From Comamonadaceae bacterium CG12_big_fil_rev_8_21_14_0_65_59_15 (GTDB lineage Bacteria > Pseudomonadota > Gammaproteobacteria > Burkholderiales > Burkholderiaceae_C): a stretch of DNA of 41,853 nt. Where the stretch lies: assembly GCA_002786915.1 (NCBI GenBank), contig PCUV01000087.1:1-41853 (forward strand), read 5' to 3'. Positions 18,059-27,038 of the stretch are shown here, piece after piece; the stretch's first letter is position 1; every line of letters begins with the position of its first letter. Below the pieces are notes generated by a model, which worked only from the letters and a program-made list of their open reading frames with translations, was not told the DNA's origin and searched no databases. The position numbers and the translations under genes are program-made.

Positions 18059-20793
18059 CAGGCTCCGGCCTCCGTGCGTGTTAACGCCTGGTCATACCAG
18101 AGTAGCAACTTCTCGTCTTCTTGAAGTGCTTCTTCTGGGATCTTCTGCGCAATTGCAATAATAGACTTGTAGTCTTTGGCACTCCACGCAGACTTGAAGC
18201 CAGCACGCAGTACCTCCAACCGAAACTCTTTTAGCTTTCTGTTGGACGATGATTGATATCCCTCGAATTCCTTAAGCAGTGCCTTTTCTCGCTTCTTTTC
18301 CAAGTCTTGCGCCTTATTTGGGTCTGGTGTGTACCACCTGTCCATGGCCTTTGCCACAAGTTGTGGATTGCCCTTTTCAAGACTTCGAAGATCCTTGTGG
18401 TTGCTTGACAAATAGCTATGGATTTGACTTGGCACATCTCCAGTGCCGTTGTACTGCAGGAAGTTGTTTTCAAGTAGGGACGAAAGCTCAGGTCTCGACT
18501 CATGTTTCTTCCAACCTGCTCCAAGTTGACTTATGAACTCCGGATGAATTTCCTGATACGTCGAAGGTCGATGCTTAAGGAAATCTGCCAACCAATCGAT
18601 TGCGCTTCGTTCATCAGAAACAAACATCTCCATTTGTGGCGCCTGTTCCACCGAAGCGCGTTTCTTGTCGTATGCAGCTACTTGTTCTGGCAAGAAAATC
18701 ATTCCATCTCTTTCAACGAATCGCTGCGATAAGCCAGCTTGAAATTCTTGAGTGGACATTGGAACCGGAACGCTGTGACGTACGAACCATGAAACCATTC
18801 GGTCAAAGATTATTCGAGGGTCACGCTCTGCAATAAACTCTAAAGACGAGAGTTTCATCTTTACAGTAGGTAAATAGCTAAGGTGTGTTCTGACGAAATC
18901 CCACGCGGAATCTTCATTTCCACCGGAGTTCTTGAAACGGTCTTCAAGGCCACCATTCGGTTTATACGCTGATATAACGAGATCCTGTTTGACCGCTGTC
19001 GTGGTCATAACCGCCTTGAAGCTTCCCTGTTTTTTGTCAAGCGCCGATACGTTGGCAACAACGAACCCAGCTTCTTGCAGCGCAGATTGAATGGAGTTCC
19101 AGACCGAAGCCTGGGTGTTTGAAAACTCAACAGTCATCCATCGGCCAGGTTTCAATACACGAAAGAAGTCCTTGAAACTCTGTGTAAGCAGACCTCGATA
19201 CTCATCAAGGGCTTTGTCCTGTACTGAACTTACGATTGCCTCAGCTGATTGGCTTGTAATTACCTGGAGCAACGCTTCCCAAAAGAAATTGAGTTCCGAG
19301 TAGTCAAAGTTGCTACCGAATGGCGGGTCTACAAATACATAGTCAATTGATTTGTCGGGGATGCCGTGTAGTTCAGTCGAACTCTGTGTGGAGATTACGT
19401 TGTTTCTAGGAGTTGTTCTTTGGTAAGACAAGCTTGACGCGATCGTCTCCGCGTTACGAAGAAATGACTTAAAAACATTTGGAGGCGTAATAAGCGATCC
19501 AACGTATAGAGTGCCCGATAAAGGTCCTCCGCCCTTGCGGTCGGCCCGAAATCTTCTCATTCTGGAGGCGTATGGTAAACATGCCGTTAATGAGAAAAGC
19601 AATGCATCTTTTATTGAGGGGTTGGCAATTTCTCTAATGCCATCCAGAAGCAGTGCGACCGAATACATCTCTCTCGGAGTGAAAAAATGATGTAGGTGAG
19701 TTATTCCCCTTGGGACGTTGCGCTGGGTTTCCTTCCCCTGAATCAGTGGTGCAAGCGGAAAATTTACTTCGCTCATCTTTTCGCTTGCATCTCGAATTGC
19801 CGCTAGATCGTCATCGTCAGGCAATTTCTCAAATCTGCTTGTTCCGACTGTGTAATTGATTAATACAGGAACTGCCTTGGCCTGCTTGTGGGGCACTTTG
19901 AGGAGGGGATCCATCAATGTCTCGTAGCTAGCTTCCCAAGCTGATTCTTTGGCTACGAGGCCACATGATGGGCACTTAATTGATGTGCGAAGCGAGTCCT
20001 CTATTTCATCAACCGCAATCGAATAGAAGGGATGCTGTGAACCACAGTTTGGGCACACAACAACGTCAGAGTAAAGTACAAATTCAACTTCACCGCTTGC
20101 CGGTCCTGAGTTTCTGTATTGCTTATGGGCAACTGACTTTCGATCTCGTACTTTCCATCCTGTGTGATTTGTGCGATATATGTTCCCCTTTGTTGCCTGA
20201 AGATTCGTTACAAGTTTTTTCGCCGCGTCAGAAAATGCAATGGCATCAAGCGATCCATTTAAGTTTCGTGCGATAAACGTTGCTATCGGGGACAGGTCAA
20301 TCAGTACGGCGCTTCTGCCATGTCCAAGGTGTGCGGTTGCCACACCGGTCATTCCGGTACCACAGAATCCATCCAGAATCACGTCACCAGCTTTGGTGTA
20401 GTGTTCAACGTATCGCATGATGGCTTTGTGCGGCACCTTGGTGTGATAGCTATGCGCGTTGTAGATCGGGTCGTTTTTCCCCTCACTAACGTCAGCTGCG
20501 AATGGCTCTTTGGCATAAGTAACTGAAGGGTCGTATGGCTTTCCAAAAAAGCGAACGAAGTCAGCAATAAATGGATTTGGACATGCTGTGTAGTACGGTG
20601 GATCGGACAGTGCCAAGATGTCTTTATCCGTTCCAGCAGGAAAACCTTTGAGCTTTCGAAATGAGGTGTCTTTGAGTTTTTCAGCTAGTAACTTAGCGAA
20701 ATGATCACGTCTAGCGAGATCGTTTGGGAACTTTATGCCCAGGCATTCAACTGGCCCTAACGCTTGCTGAGATCTGGAAAAGAGGTCTGTCAT
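18058..20793 (-). CDS. pglXI: PglXI, DNA methyltransferase of type 3 BREX
   Basis: A 911-residue DNA methyltransferase expected to mark self DNA. SAM-binding motif I is DGFCGTGMTG at 141-150. There are two DPP motifs: DPPYYTACP at 64-72 and DPPFGSNFDYSEL near 488-500; the latter precedes a typical motif after an amino-MTase catalytic site, and which one is catalytic is unclear. Between them lies a zinc-ribbon pair, CPNCG and CPSCG (~248-285). This layout fits the large amino-methyltransferases of type 3 BREX rather than PglX of type 1. By eye the gene is about 45-48% GC against ~58% or more in the flanking brxHII, brxC and pglZ, suggesting that it was swapped in separately. It starts 17 bases after the metallopeptidase gene. 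Confidence 0.85.
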   Translation of the reverse strand: MTDLFSRSQQALGPVECLGIKFPNDLARRDHFAKLLAEKLKDTSFRKLKGFPAGTDKDILALSDPPYYTACPNPFIADFVRFFGKPYDPSVTYAKEPFAADVSEGKNDPIYNAHSYHTKVPHKAIMRYVEHYTKAGDVILDGFCGTGMTGVATAHLGHGRSAVLIDLSPIATFIARNLNGSLDAIAFSDAAKKLVTNLQATKGNIYRTNHTGWKVRDRKSVAHKQYRNSGPASGEVEFVLYSDVVVCPNCGSQHPFYSIAVDEIEDSLRTSIKCPSCGLVAKESAWEASYETLMDPLLKVPHKQAKAVPVLINYTVGTSRFEKLPDDDDLAAIRDASEKMSEVNFPLAPLIQGKETQRNVPRGITHLHHFFTPREMYSVALLLDGIREIANPSIKDALLFSLTACLPYASRMRRFRADRKGGGPLSGTLYVGSLITPPNVFKSFLRNAETIASSLSYQRTTPRNNVISTQSSTELHGIPDKSIDYVFVDPPFGSNFDYSELNFFWEALLQVITSQSAEAIVSSVQDKALDEYRGLLTQSFKDFFRVLKPGRWMTVEFSNTQASVWNSIQSALQEAGFVVANVSALDKKQGSFKAVMTTTAVKQDLVISAYKPNGGLEDRFKNSGGNEDSAWDFVRTHLSYLPTVKMKLSSLEFIAERDPRIIFDRMVSWFVRHSVPVPMSTQEFQAGLSQRFVERDGMIFLPEQVAAYDKKRASVEQAPQMEMFVSDERSAIDWLADFLKHRPSTYQEIHPEFISQLGAGWKKHESRPELSSLLENNFLQYNGTGDVPSQIHSYLSSNHKDLRSLEKGNPQLVAKAMDRWYTPDPNKAQDLEKKREKALLKEFEGYQSSSNRKLKEFRLEVLRAGFKSAWSAKDYKSIIAIAQKIPEEALQEDEKLLLWYDQALTRTEAGA

Positions 20794-20810
20794 AAGGTCG
20801 TATCCGATGA

Positions 20811-22754
20811 TTAGAGGTTTGGGCGCACTTGTCGCACGTAGGTTGCCTTATCGATTCCCACATGGTGCAGGAAAGTCTTGAAGACGCCAGGACTCACGGG
20901 ATCTCGCGTTGGAAGAATGAAGGCACGATGGTCCGGCCCCGTCCATTTCTGGTGGCCACCTTTACCACCTGAGGCATCCAGGCTATGCCTAAAGTGCCTA
21001 AGGGCGCGTTCCATTTCACGGCGTTGGGGCACATTGAAGGTGGCTGGGTGGCTTTGCAGGCGGTCCGCGATGATGCCCTGGCCAGCAAAACGCACTGGTA
21101 TGTCTGTCGCCAGAAAATCGTACGACAGAGGACCCGTAAGCACACTTTCAATCGGCATTCCAATGCCTGGTGGAGAGATCTTGGGTTTGCCGCTGCTAAG
21201 TTGGTTGGCAAACGCGCGCCAAGTGCCCGGCTGACGGCCCAGGCGCCATTCCTGGTACCCAGGCGGCGAAAGGTCCAGCGATGCCTCGACAACCCGGTCC
21301 AAACAATCTGCGTTGGACGACATGCGATTGATCACCGCTTGGATGTCTTGTGTTTTGAACCAGTCCCACGCAGACCAGTTGGCAAGGGCTTCTTCTAGCC
21401 ATTCAGGTGTCTCTCGCAGGGCCTGGTACACGTTTTTGTTATACCGTTGGTGCCGTGGTTGCAGGGCGTTGATTTCTTGCCACGACAGAGCAGCCTCAAC
21501 CTTGGCGTGGAACAGTTCGTGTGCGTAGACTAGGCCAAAGGCGAGCAGTGCGGCAAGGCTATGTGAACCACCATGTACGCGATTCGTCTTGAAATCATCA
21601 ATGAGGCTGCATGCAAGGTCATCCAGCTTCTTTGCATCAAAGTAGATGCCCCATGTCTCTTCAGTCCATACGTGGTACGGTTGATACCATGCAATGGCTT
21701 CGAAGCCATGCGTCTTCCTGTCTTTGCGGCTTTCCTTGACGCGTTCCTGAAAGTCAAAAGGAAAGATCTCCATGCCGTCGAAGGCTTCGGCAAAATCCCA
21801 TGCGCCTGGGGATCCCAATTCAACTTGAGCAGAATCTCCAGAGGACTGAACTTGATGTTCAAACTCTGGTCGCCCAGGCACTTCCGATCTTGGTGAGGCA
21901 AAGGCGCTTGGCAAGCGACGTTGAGCAGCCCATCTGATCTCTGGGTAAGAAGGTGGGCCAAGGTGGGGTTCCCATGTGACGATTACCTGGGCGTTGCGAC
22001 CTTGAGGACCGGTCAGAATGCCTGAATAGGTCCCATCACGAGAGGGCAAGCATCCAGAACCGGCGATTGCCGCTACCGCCGACCGTGCGACCTTTTCTGG
22101 CGGGCTAGAAGATTGCACACCAAACGTCACTGCGTGTGGCAACAATTGCAACAGCGGCTCAGCGGTAACAACTGGACGCTGATAGAAACTCTCCATCGCC
22201 ACCTGCGCATTGGCCAACCCTTCGAACTTCTTCAAGTCGTTGTGGCGCGTGTAAAAGTCATCGTTGTCCTGCTTCTTAAGCCTGATGCTTTCGTCAAATT
22301 CGGCGACTTTCAACCGGTGTGCCGCCAACATCGCATCTGCTTCGGCCTTAAGCACAGACGATATCCAAGCAGACGGAGCAACGGGTTTTGATCGCCCCAC
22401 CACCACGCACAAATTCTTTCCATCCGGCAGCAAGAACACGCCGTGGCAATAGGCTACAACCTTGGTGCTGCCCTTGATACGCACACTGGTGGGTTTGAGC
22501 TTGGCTTGGGACCAAACGGCTTGTTCCAGTTGCCCCCTGAGTTTGAGACCGTCACCGCTTCGAATTCGAGCTGTTAAGCGCGCTATGACCTTGGTTCCAT
22601 AGACAGTGACTTCGAGAACTCCAGTCGACACGAACTCAATGACATCTGGGTCGCTGAGTGGCACGTCGATGCAAAAGACATCCGGCGATACCGTCCACGC
22701 AAAATCCGGTGGGATCCAGCTTTGCAGGCGTTTGGGTGCAGTGGATGCAGCCAT
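20811..22754 (-). CDS. HExxH metallopeptidase with HicA-like C-terminus, inside BREX
   Basis: A 647-residue protein that is not part of the standard type 3 BREX gene list I know. Residues 411-417 (AHELFHA) form a HExxH zinc site (H412, E413, H416), and WLEEALANW ~40 residues on (E454/E455) could supply the third ligand, giving a gluzincin-type peptidase. The C-terminal ~65 residues resemble a HicA toxin: a helix EMERALRHFRH, then GGKGGHQKW with H601, FILPTRDPVSPGVFKTFLHHVGI. HicA proteins are dsRNA-binding-fold mRNA nucleases with a catalytic histidine in the GSH position, here GGH. The first ~400 residues are unrecognised. I chose ATG 22754, five bases after the brxC stop, over an upstream TTG inside brxC. 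No HicB-like antitoxin is adjacent. Confidence 0.7.
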   Translation of the reverse strand: MAASTAPKRLQSWIPPDFAWTVSPDVFCIDVPLSDPDVIEFVSTGVLEVTVYGTKVIARLTARIRSGDGLKLRGQLEQAVWSQAKLKPTSVRIKGSTKVVAYCHGVFLLPDGKNLCVVVGRSKPVAPSAWISSVLKAEADAMLAAHRLKVAEFDESIRLKKQDNDDFYTRHNDLKKFEGLANAQVAMESFYQRPVVTAEPLLQLLPHAVTFGVQSSSPPEKVARSAVAAIAGSGCLPSRDGTYSGILTGPQGRNAQVIVTWEPHLGPPSYPEIRWAAQRRLPSAFASPRSEVPGRPEFEHQVQSSGDSAQVELGSPGAWDFAEAFDGMEIFPFDFQERVKESRKDRKTHGFEAIAWYQPYHVWTEETWGIYFDAKKLDDLACSLIDDFKTNRVHGGSHSLAALLAFGLVYAHELFHAKVEAALSWQEINALQPRHQRYNKNVYQALRETPEWLEEALANWSAWDWFKTQDIQAVINRMSSNADCLDRVVEASLDLSPPGYQEWRLGRQPGTWRAFANQLSSGKPKISPPGIGMPIESVLTGPLSYDFLATDIPVRFAGQGIIADRLQSHPATFNVPQRREMERALRHFRHSLDASGGKGGHQKWTGPDHRAFILPTRDPVSPGVFKTFLHHVGIDKATYVRQVRPNL

Positions 22755-22758
22755 GGGC

Positions 22759-25700
22759 TTAATCCACCACAAAGCGCAGCTTGTCCGAGTCCTTGCCTTT
22801 GCATCGGTCCATCAAAAATGACTCGAATCGTTTGCGAAGTTCATCCGGGGAGGCAGGCGACCCGCCTTGCAGCAATGCCTTTTTGATGTCGTCGGCAGAC
22901 ACGCCAATTTTCTCCAACCCAGAAAGCGCTTCCTGGACCGCACTCACAAAGTCGGGTGGCACGGGATCCGGCAGTTTCTTAGACGAGACAAATTTCTTGA
23001 TTAAATCGCGTGCGGCAGCTTTGAGCAAGTCAAGGTTGGCCTTGATGAAAGGGTCGTCCAGGTTTTCTAGCAGAGTCTGTTGCCAGCCATCCAACAGTCC
23101 GTCCAACTCTTGATCCAATTGGTTCAAAACGTTGGCAGCCGGAAGGAAGTCGCCTTGTTCGTTGGCCGGGCGGAAGCTGCAATGCGGGCAGTAGGGGCTG
23201 GAGGCAAGTTCAGAGTCCACCAGGGATGCGCAACTCTTGAGTTTGTCCAGTTTGTCATCGAAGGCCGTCAGTTGGCTAGTGGGCATGAGGGAAATCCCAG
23301 CCAAGGCCCGCATAGCGACAAGTCGAGAATCTTTGCGGAGTGCAGATTTGGTTTTGTCTTCTGCCACACCGAGGCGTGCCTTGCTGTGTTGGGCGATGTA
23401 GGCTTTGACGAAGTCTTTTTTGAGCTGTGTAAGGGTCTGCCGGTACTCAGCGGCGTGCTGGGCGGTGCGGTCTCGCGCCAGTTTTTCCAGCATGTCTATG
23501 CGGGCGTTTTGCGCCTGCTTGACCCAAGCATGATCGCTTGCCAGAACCAACTCAGCCTGGGACAGATACGAGGCAGTCGCACCCAGTTCGGTGATCAGTT
23601 CAAGCAACTTTTCTACTGCCGCAAGAACTTCGAGGTTCTTTTTCTGGGCATCAATGTCATCCGACCCGATGCGCAGGTTTTTCAGTTTACCGACCGTGTT
23701 GTAGGGTGTCAGTCCCTCTGTGAAAGTTTTGAGAGTTTCAAGACGGGTTCGCCAATTTTGAATTTCATCATCTGTGAGCAGAGGCTTGCCCCAGAATGAG
23801 AGTTTGTTTTGCAGGTCGGTCCCAGCAGCCAGGACGCGGTTGACCAGCTTTGAAACTGCCTCGAGCAACTGTTTGACCGGCTCTTCCGAGCCTTGGGTTG
23901 CCAGTTGTGCCAGGCCAGGGGACAAGCCCAGCAGCTCAAACAAAGAGCGCAGAACGGCAACATTGATTTCCTTTGGGGCCTCCACGTGCTTGAACTGCTT
24001 GAGGTCTTCAAGGTTACGTTCCGCCAGCAGAGTGATCTTGCCGGAGTCGATTCGGTCCCCGGTGATCGCGAGCACGATATCGCCGGAATAAACCAAACCG
24101 CCCAGTACCGCGACCAAGAGGTCCGGCTCAAGCCGGAACTTCACCGGGTTGAAATATTCCACATCGGTTTGGCCATTTAAGAGCTCAACGCGGTTTAAAA
24201 CCTGGCCGTGGCCCTTCGATTTCAGTCGACTCAGAACCTCTTGTGCGTACCGTGACCGGCCTGGCTCTATGCGGTCGCCATCCAACATTTCCAGGGCGTC
24301 GAGCACCGCGCTTGCGTCTTTGGTTCGTGTACCACCAGCCAATGCCTTCAGCGCGTTGCCAATTAATAGCTTGCGGTTTGACTCTGTCACTAGCACAGTA
24401 AATGTCGGATATTCCGGAGAAACTTCGGCGAACTGTTGATTGAGTGCAAGGCCGGAGACGACGTTGACGATGTCGCGAAAGTTCGCGCGCTCATCAGATC
24501 CCAAACGCAGTCGGTCTCGGATGTTGACCCCTTTGGCCCAGTCCTGCAGTGTTTTGGATTTGCCCTGGTACGTGACCTCAAAGGCAGTCATCTGCTTTTC
24601 CTGGAGCCACTTGCTCATGTCTTTCAAGGCTTCCTTGGTTTTATCGATGTACGTCGCCTTTGCACCGCCGCTGGCCGTCGAAGCAAGGTCTTGCGCCGCC
24701 GCGTAAAAAGCGAGATGGCGCTTGATTGCGTCGTCTAGGCCCTTGAGCCGGATGAATACCTCATCCGACTTGTTCTCATCGCGGAAACGAGGTGGCTCGA
24801 ACGGCTGAATGAAGTAAACGTAAAAGTCGCGCTCAGGCTGGGCGGTGGGCCGATCGTTTGGCGCACCGAAGAATAGGTAGCCGTTGCGTTCGACGCGGCG
24901 GTCTTGCCACTCGATCTGGTACTGCCAAATCTGATGCCCGGTAACGTAGGTGCTCTCGTCGGTGCGCTCCATCAGCTGCTTGATGGCACCGTAGTAGGCG
25001 CGGTCCAGCGCATCGTCGGACAGGGCTTCAGCGCGCTTTTCGATCTGAGCGTCGTAGTCGACATCTTTCTTGAGGTCGAGGTAATACTGCTCGGTGTCCG
25101 GCGCTTTGGAGATGAACTGGCCGTTGACCGTCTTGACGATCTCCCGCAAGGTGGTCTGAACGGCGGTGAGCAGATCATCTGCAGGATCGCCACCCAACTC
25201 TTCAATGCCAGGTTGGTACAGGCAGAGGGTGTCACGCAATTCTGCGGCTGTTGGCCCGACTGGCACGTAGATGTCACCACCGGTGGTGAGTCGGTGAACA
25301 GAAAGCCCTGCGATCACGCGCTGCGCCATGGCTTTATAGGGTGGGCGAGAGAACGCTTTGAGGACGCGCTCGGTCAACACCTCCGACACCTTTAAGACCG
25401 GTCCAATGCTGGGGTCTGAGCGGAGCACTGAATTTGAGGTCACTGTCTCCCAAAACTTGTCATAGCCGATGAGGCCTGGGCGGTCATTAGGGACTTCGTC
25501 ATTCAAGACAGCTTGAATTTGGTCGCGCAAGGTCACCAGCGCACCGCGTTTTTCGGTAAAGATCAGTCGTTCGAAAGTGCCGATGTACTCGGGGTGCACC
25601 GGAAACAGACGAACGTACTCGTCCATGCGCTCGTTCATTGAGCTGTAGAACTTGGCATACTTGGTCAGGTAAGTGCGAATCTTGTTCTGCTGGTCGGCAG

Positions 25701-26484
25701 TCTTTTTAAGCAGGCGTTCTGCGACCACGAAACTGACGTCCTGCCGGGCCAGCAATACTTGCGTGAATCGATCTTTGACACGTCGCAGGCTGTCGGTGAC
25801 ATGCTGGAAACGGTTGCTGTCGAAGATGGCCTCTTGGACACCCGCCACAAAGCGGAACCGCAGATGCTTGGTGACCTCGCCGATTTCACGCAGGAAAGAC
25901 AGGTCCAGCACCAGATCGTGATCTTTGCGAGACCGCAGGTAATCCAGAAACTCGTCAACCACCAACAGTACGCCGTGGTTGGGGTGAACCTCAGCGAACG
26001 CAGCCATCATTTCCTCGAACGCAGCCTTGTTGTTGACCACCTTGTCCGCAGCCGGAAACGAGTAGTTCACGCCTTGTTTTTCAAGGAAGCCTTCAAGTTC
26101 CTGGGTAATAATGTCCCGCAGCGACATCTGGCTGGAGATTTCGATGCGGTGAACCTTGAATTTGCCAGCGATTTTTTCTGCCGCCGTCGCAACCTTGGGA
26201 TGACGGATCATTGGCAAGTAAGCCGCGTCTTCAGCCACCAGTGACAAGACCGACATCAAATGGGACTTACCCGTGCCATAGTTGCCGACCACCAGAACGC
26301 CCATGTGGTCGACTGATTCGTCAAAGGAGAGCTGCGGGATCATCTGCTTGGCGATCCGCTCGGCCATGTCGTCTGACATGACATAGGTGGCCACCAGCTT
26401 TTTGGCCTCGTCTGGCCTGTTGGCGTCCAGCAGTTGAATGACAGATTCGATTGGTTCGAATTGGATGAGATCGCTGTAGCGCAT
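22759..26484 (-). CDS. brxC: BrxC/PglY-like large P-loop ATPase
   Basis: A 1241-residue ATPase. Walker A GNYGTGKS is at 67-74 within VLVVGNYGTGKSHLMSVL, and Walker B VLLVVDEFLDYL lies near 173-184, as in the AAA-like BrxC/PglY family. The long middle and C-terminal parts are helical, with coiled-coil-like stretches after ~950 and a PYCPHCSF metal-binding-looking motif near 1100. BrxC is essential to BREX and probably forms multimeric ATP-driven assemblies on DNA. The start is preceded by a strong GGGAGGAAAG. It follows brxF by 28 bp and precedes the metallopeptidase gene by four bases. Confidence 0.88.
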   Translation of the reverse strand: MRYSDLIQFEPIESVIQLLDANRPDEAKKLVATYVMSDDMAERIAKQMIPQLSFDESVDHMGVLVVGNYGTGKSHLMSVLSLVAEDAAYLPMIRHPKVATAAEKIAGKFKVHRIEISSQMSLRDIITQELEGFLEKQGVNYSFPAADKVVNNKAAFEEMMAAFAEVHPNHGVLLVVDEFLDYLRSRKDHDLVLDLSFLREIGEVTKHLRFRFVAGVQEAIFDSNRFQHVTDSLRRVKDRFTQVLLARQDVSFVVAERLLKKTADQQNKIRTYLTKYAKFYSSMNERMDEYVRLFPVHPEYIGTFERLIFTEKRGALVTLRDQIQAVLNDEVPNDRPGLIGYDKFWETVTSNSVLRSDPSIGPVLKVSEVLTERVLKAFSRPPYKAMAQRVIAGLSVHRLTTGGDIYVPVGPTAAELRDTLCLYQPGIEELGGDPADDLLTAVQTTLREIVKTVNGQFISKAPDTEQYYLDLKKDVDYDAQIEKRAEALSDDALDRAYYGAIKQLMERTDESTYVTGHQIWQYQIEWQDRRVERNGYLFFGAPNDRPTAQPERDFYVYFIQPFEPPRFRDENKSDEVFIRLKGLDDAIKRHLAFYAAAQDLASTASGGAKATYIDKTKEALKDMSKWLQEKQMTAFEVTYQGKSKTLQDWAKGVNIRDRLRLGSDERANFRDIVNVVSGLALNQQFAEVSPEYPTFTVLVTESNRKLLIGNALKALAGGTRTKDASAVLDALEMLDGDRIEPGRSRYAQEVLSRLKSKGHGQVLNRVELLNGQTDVEYFNPVKFRLEPDLLVAVLGGLVYSGDIVLAITGDRIDSGKITLLAERNLEDLKQFKHVEAPKEINVAVLRSLFELLGLSPGLAQLATQGSEEPVKQLLEAVSKLVNRVLAAGTDLQNKLSFWGKPLLTDDEIQNWRTRLETLKTFTEGLTPYNTVGKLKNLRIGSDDIDAQKKNLEVLAAVEKLLELITELGATASYLSQAELVLASDHAWVKQAQNARIDMLEKLARDRTAQHAAEYRQTLTQLKKDFVKAYIAQHSKARLGVAEDKTKSALRKDSRLVAMRALAGISLMPTSQLTAFDDKLDKLKSCASLVDSELASSPYCPHCSFRPANEQGDFLPAANVLNQLDQELDGLLDGWQQTLLENLDDPFIKANLDLLKAAARDLIKKFVSSKKLPDPVPPDFVSAVQEALSGLEKIGVSADDIKKALLQGGSPASPDELRKRFESFLMDRCKGKDSDKLRFVVD

Positions 26485-26512
26485 ATTTTTCTTTCCTCCC
26501 TGTTACAAAATA

Positions 26513-26968
26513 CTAAATTACAAAGGGGACCAAGCCTGCGAGGCCGTAGTCCTGATGCTCTGGATGCCCCATTTCCGCATAAGTGAGCCGACCATCGCGT
26601 AAGTCGCCAGGCCAGACAGCCACCACGCGCTTGACATGCGCGTGCCTTTTCAACAGGTCGATTGGATCGAGCTGGAGCGAACGGTCAAATAAGAGTTCAA
26701 TGTTGTCCATCAAAAGCAAATCGCCATTGGCATGTTGCTCTGCCAGTTCACGCAGGATCGTCGTGGTTTGCAAATGACGCTGTCTTTGGGGAACTACCGA
26801 GAGCTGATTACCTAATTCGGAGCCGACGCTTAGCACCGTGACGCCCCGGTTTTTTGCCAGAGCGCGCAGCAACCCCGTCTTACCGGTACCCGGCTCACCG
26901 ATGATCAAGATGAGTTTGCTGTGCAGTGCCCCAACTTCATCAACTATCCGCTCCAATTTTTCGATCAT
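26513..26968 (-). CDS. brxF: BrxF, small P-loop ATPase of type 3 BREX
   Basis: A 151-residue protein with Walker A GEPGTGKT at 24-31 and a Walker B-like DLLLMDNIELLF near 83-94, the right size for BrxF, the small ATPase that opens type 3 BREX operons. Its biochemical role is unknown. I chose ATG 26968, which has GGGGAG seven bases upstream, over an upstream TTG that would add eight residues. It lies 70 bp after the DprA-like gene, the largest gap inside the operon, where an extra internal promoter could exist, though none is clear. Confidence 0.8.
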   Translation of the reverse strand: MIEKLERIVDEVGALHSKLILIIGEPGTGKTGLLRALAKNRGVTVLSVGSELGNQLSVVPQRQRHLQTTTILRELAEQHANGDLLLMDNIELLFDRSLQLDPIDLLKRHAHVKRVVAVWPGDLRDGRLTYAEMGHPEHQDYGLAGLVPFVI

Positions 26969-27038
26969 GCGCGCTCCCCGCTCAAAGAGCAATTAAAAGG
27001 GAGCCGCACAAGTTCAAAGCGCCAATACGTCATCGTGG

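Noticed and set aside
23080..23799. 239-codon frame antisense to brxC
   Set aside because: Shadow of the brxC reading frame in GC-rich sequence; no independent support.
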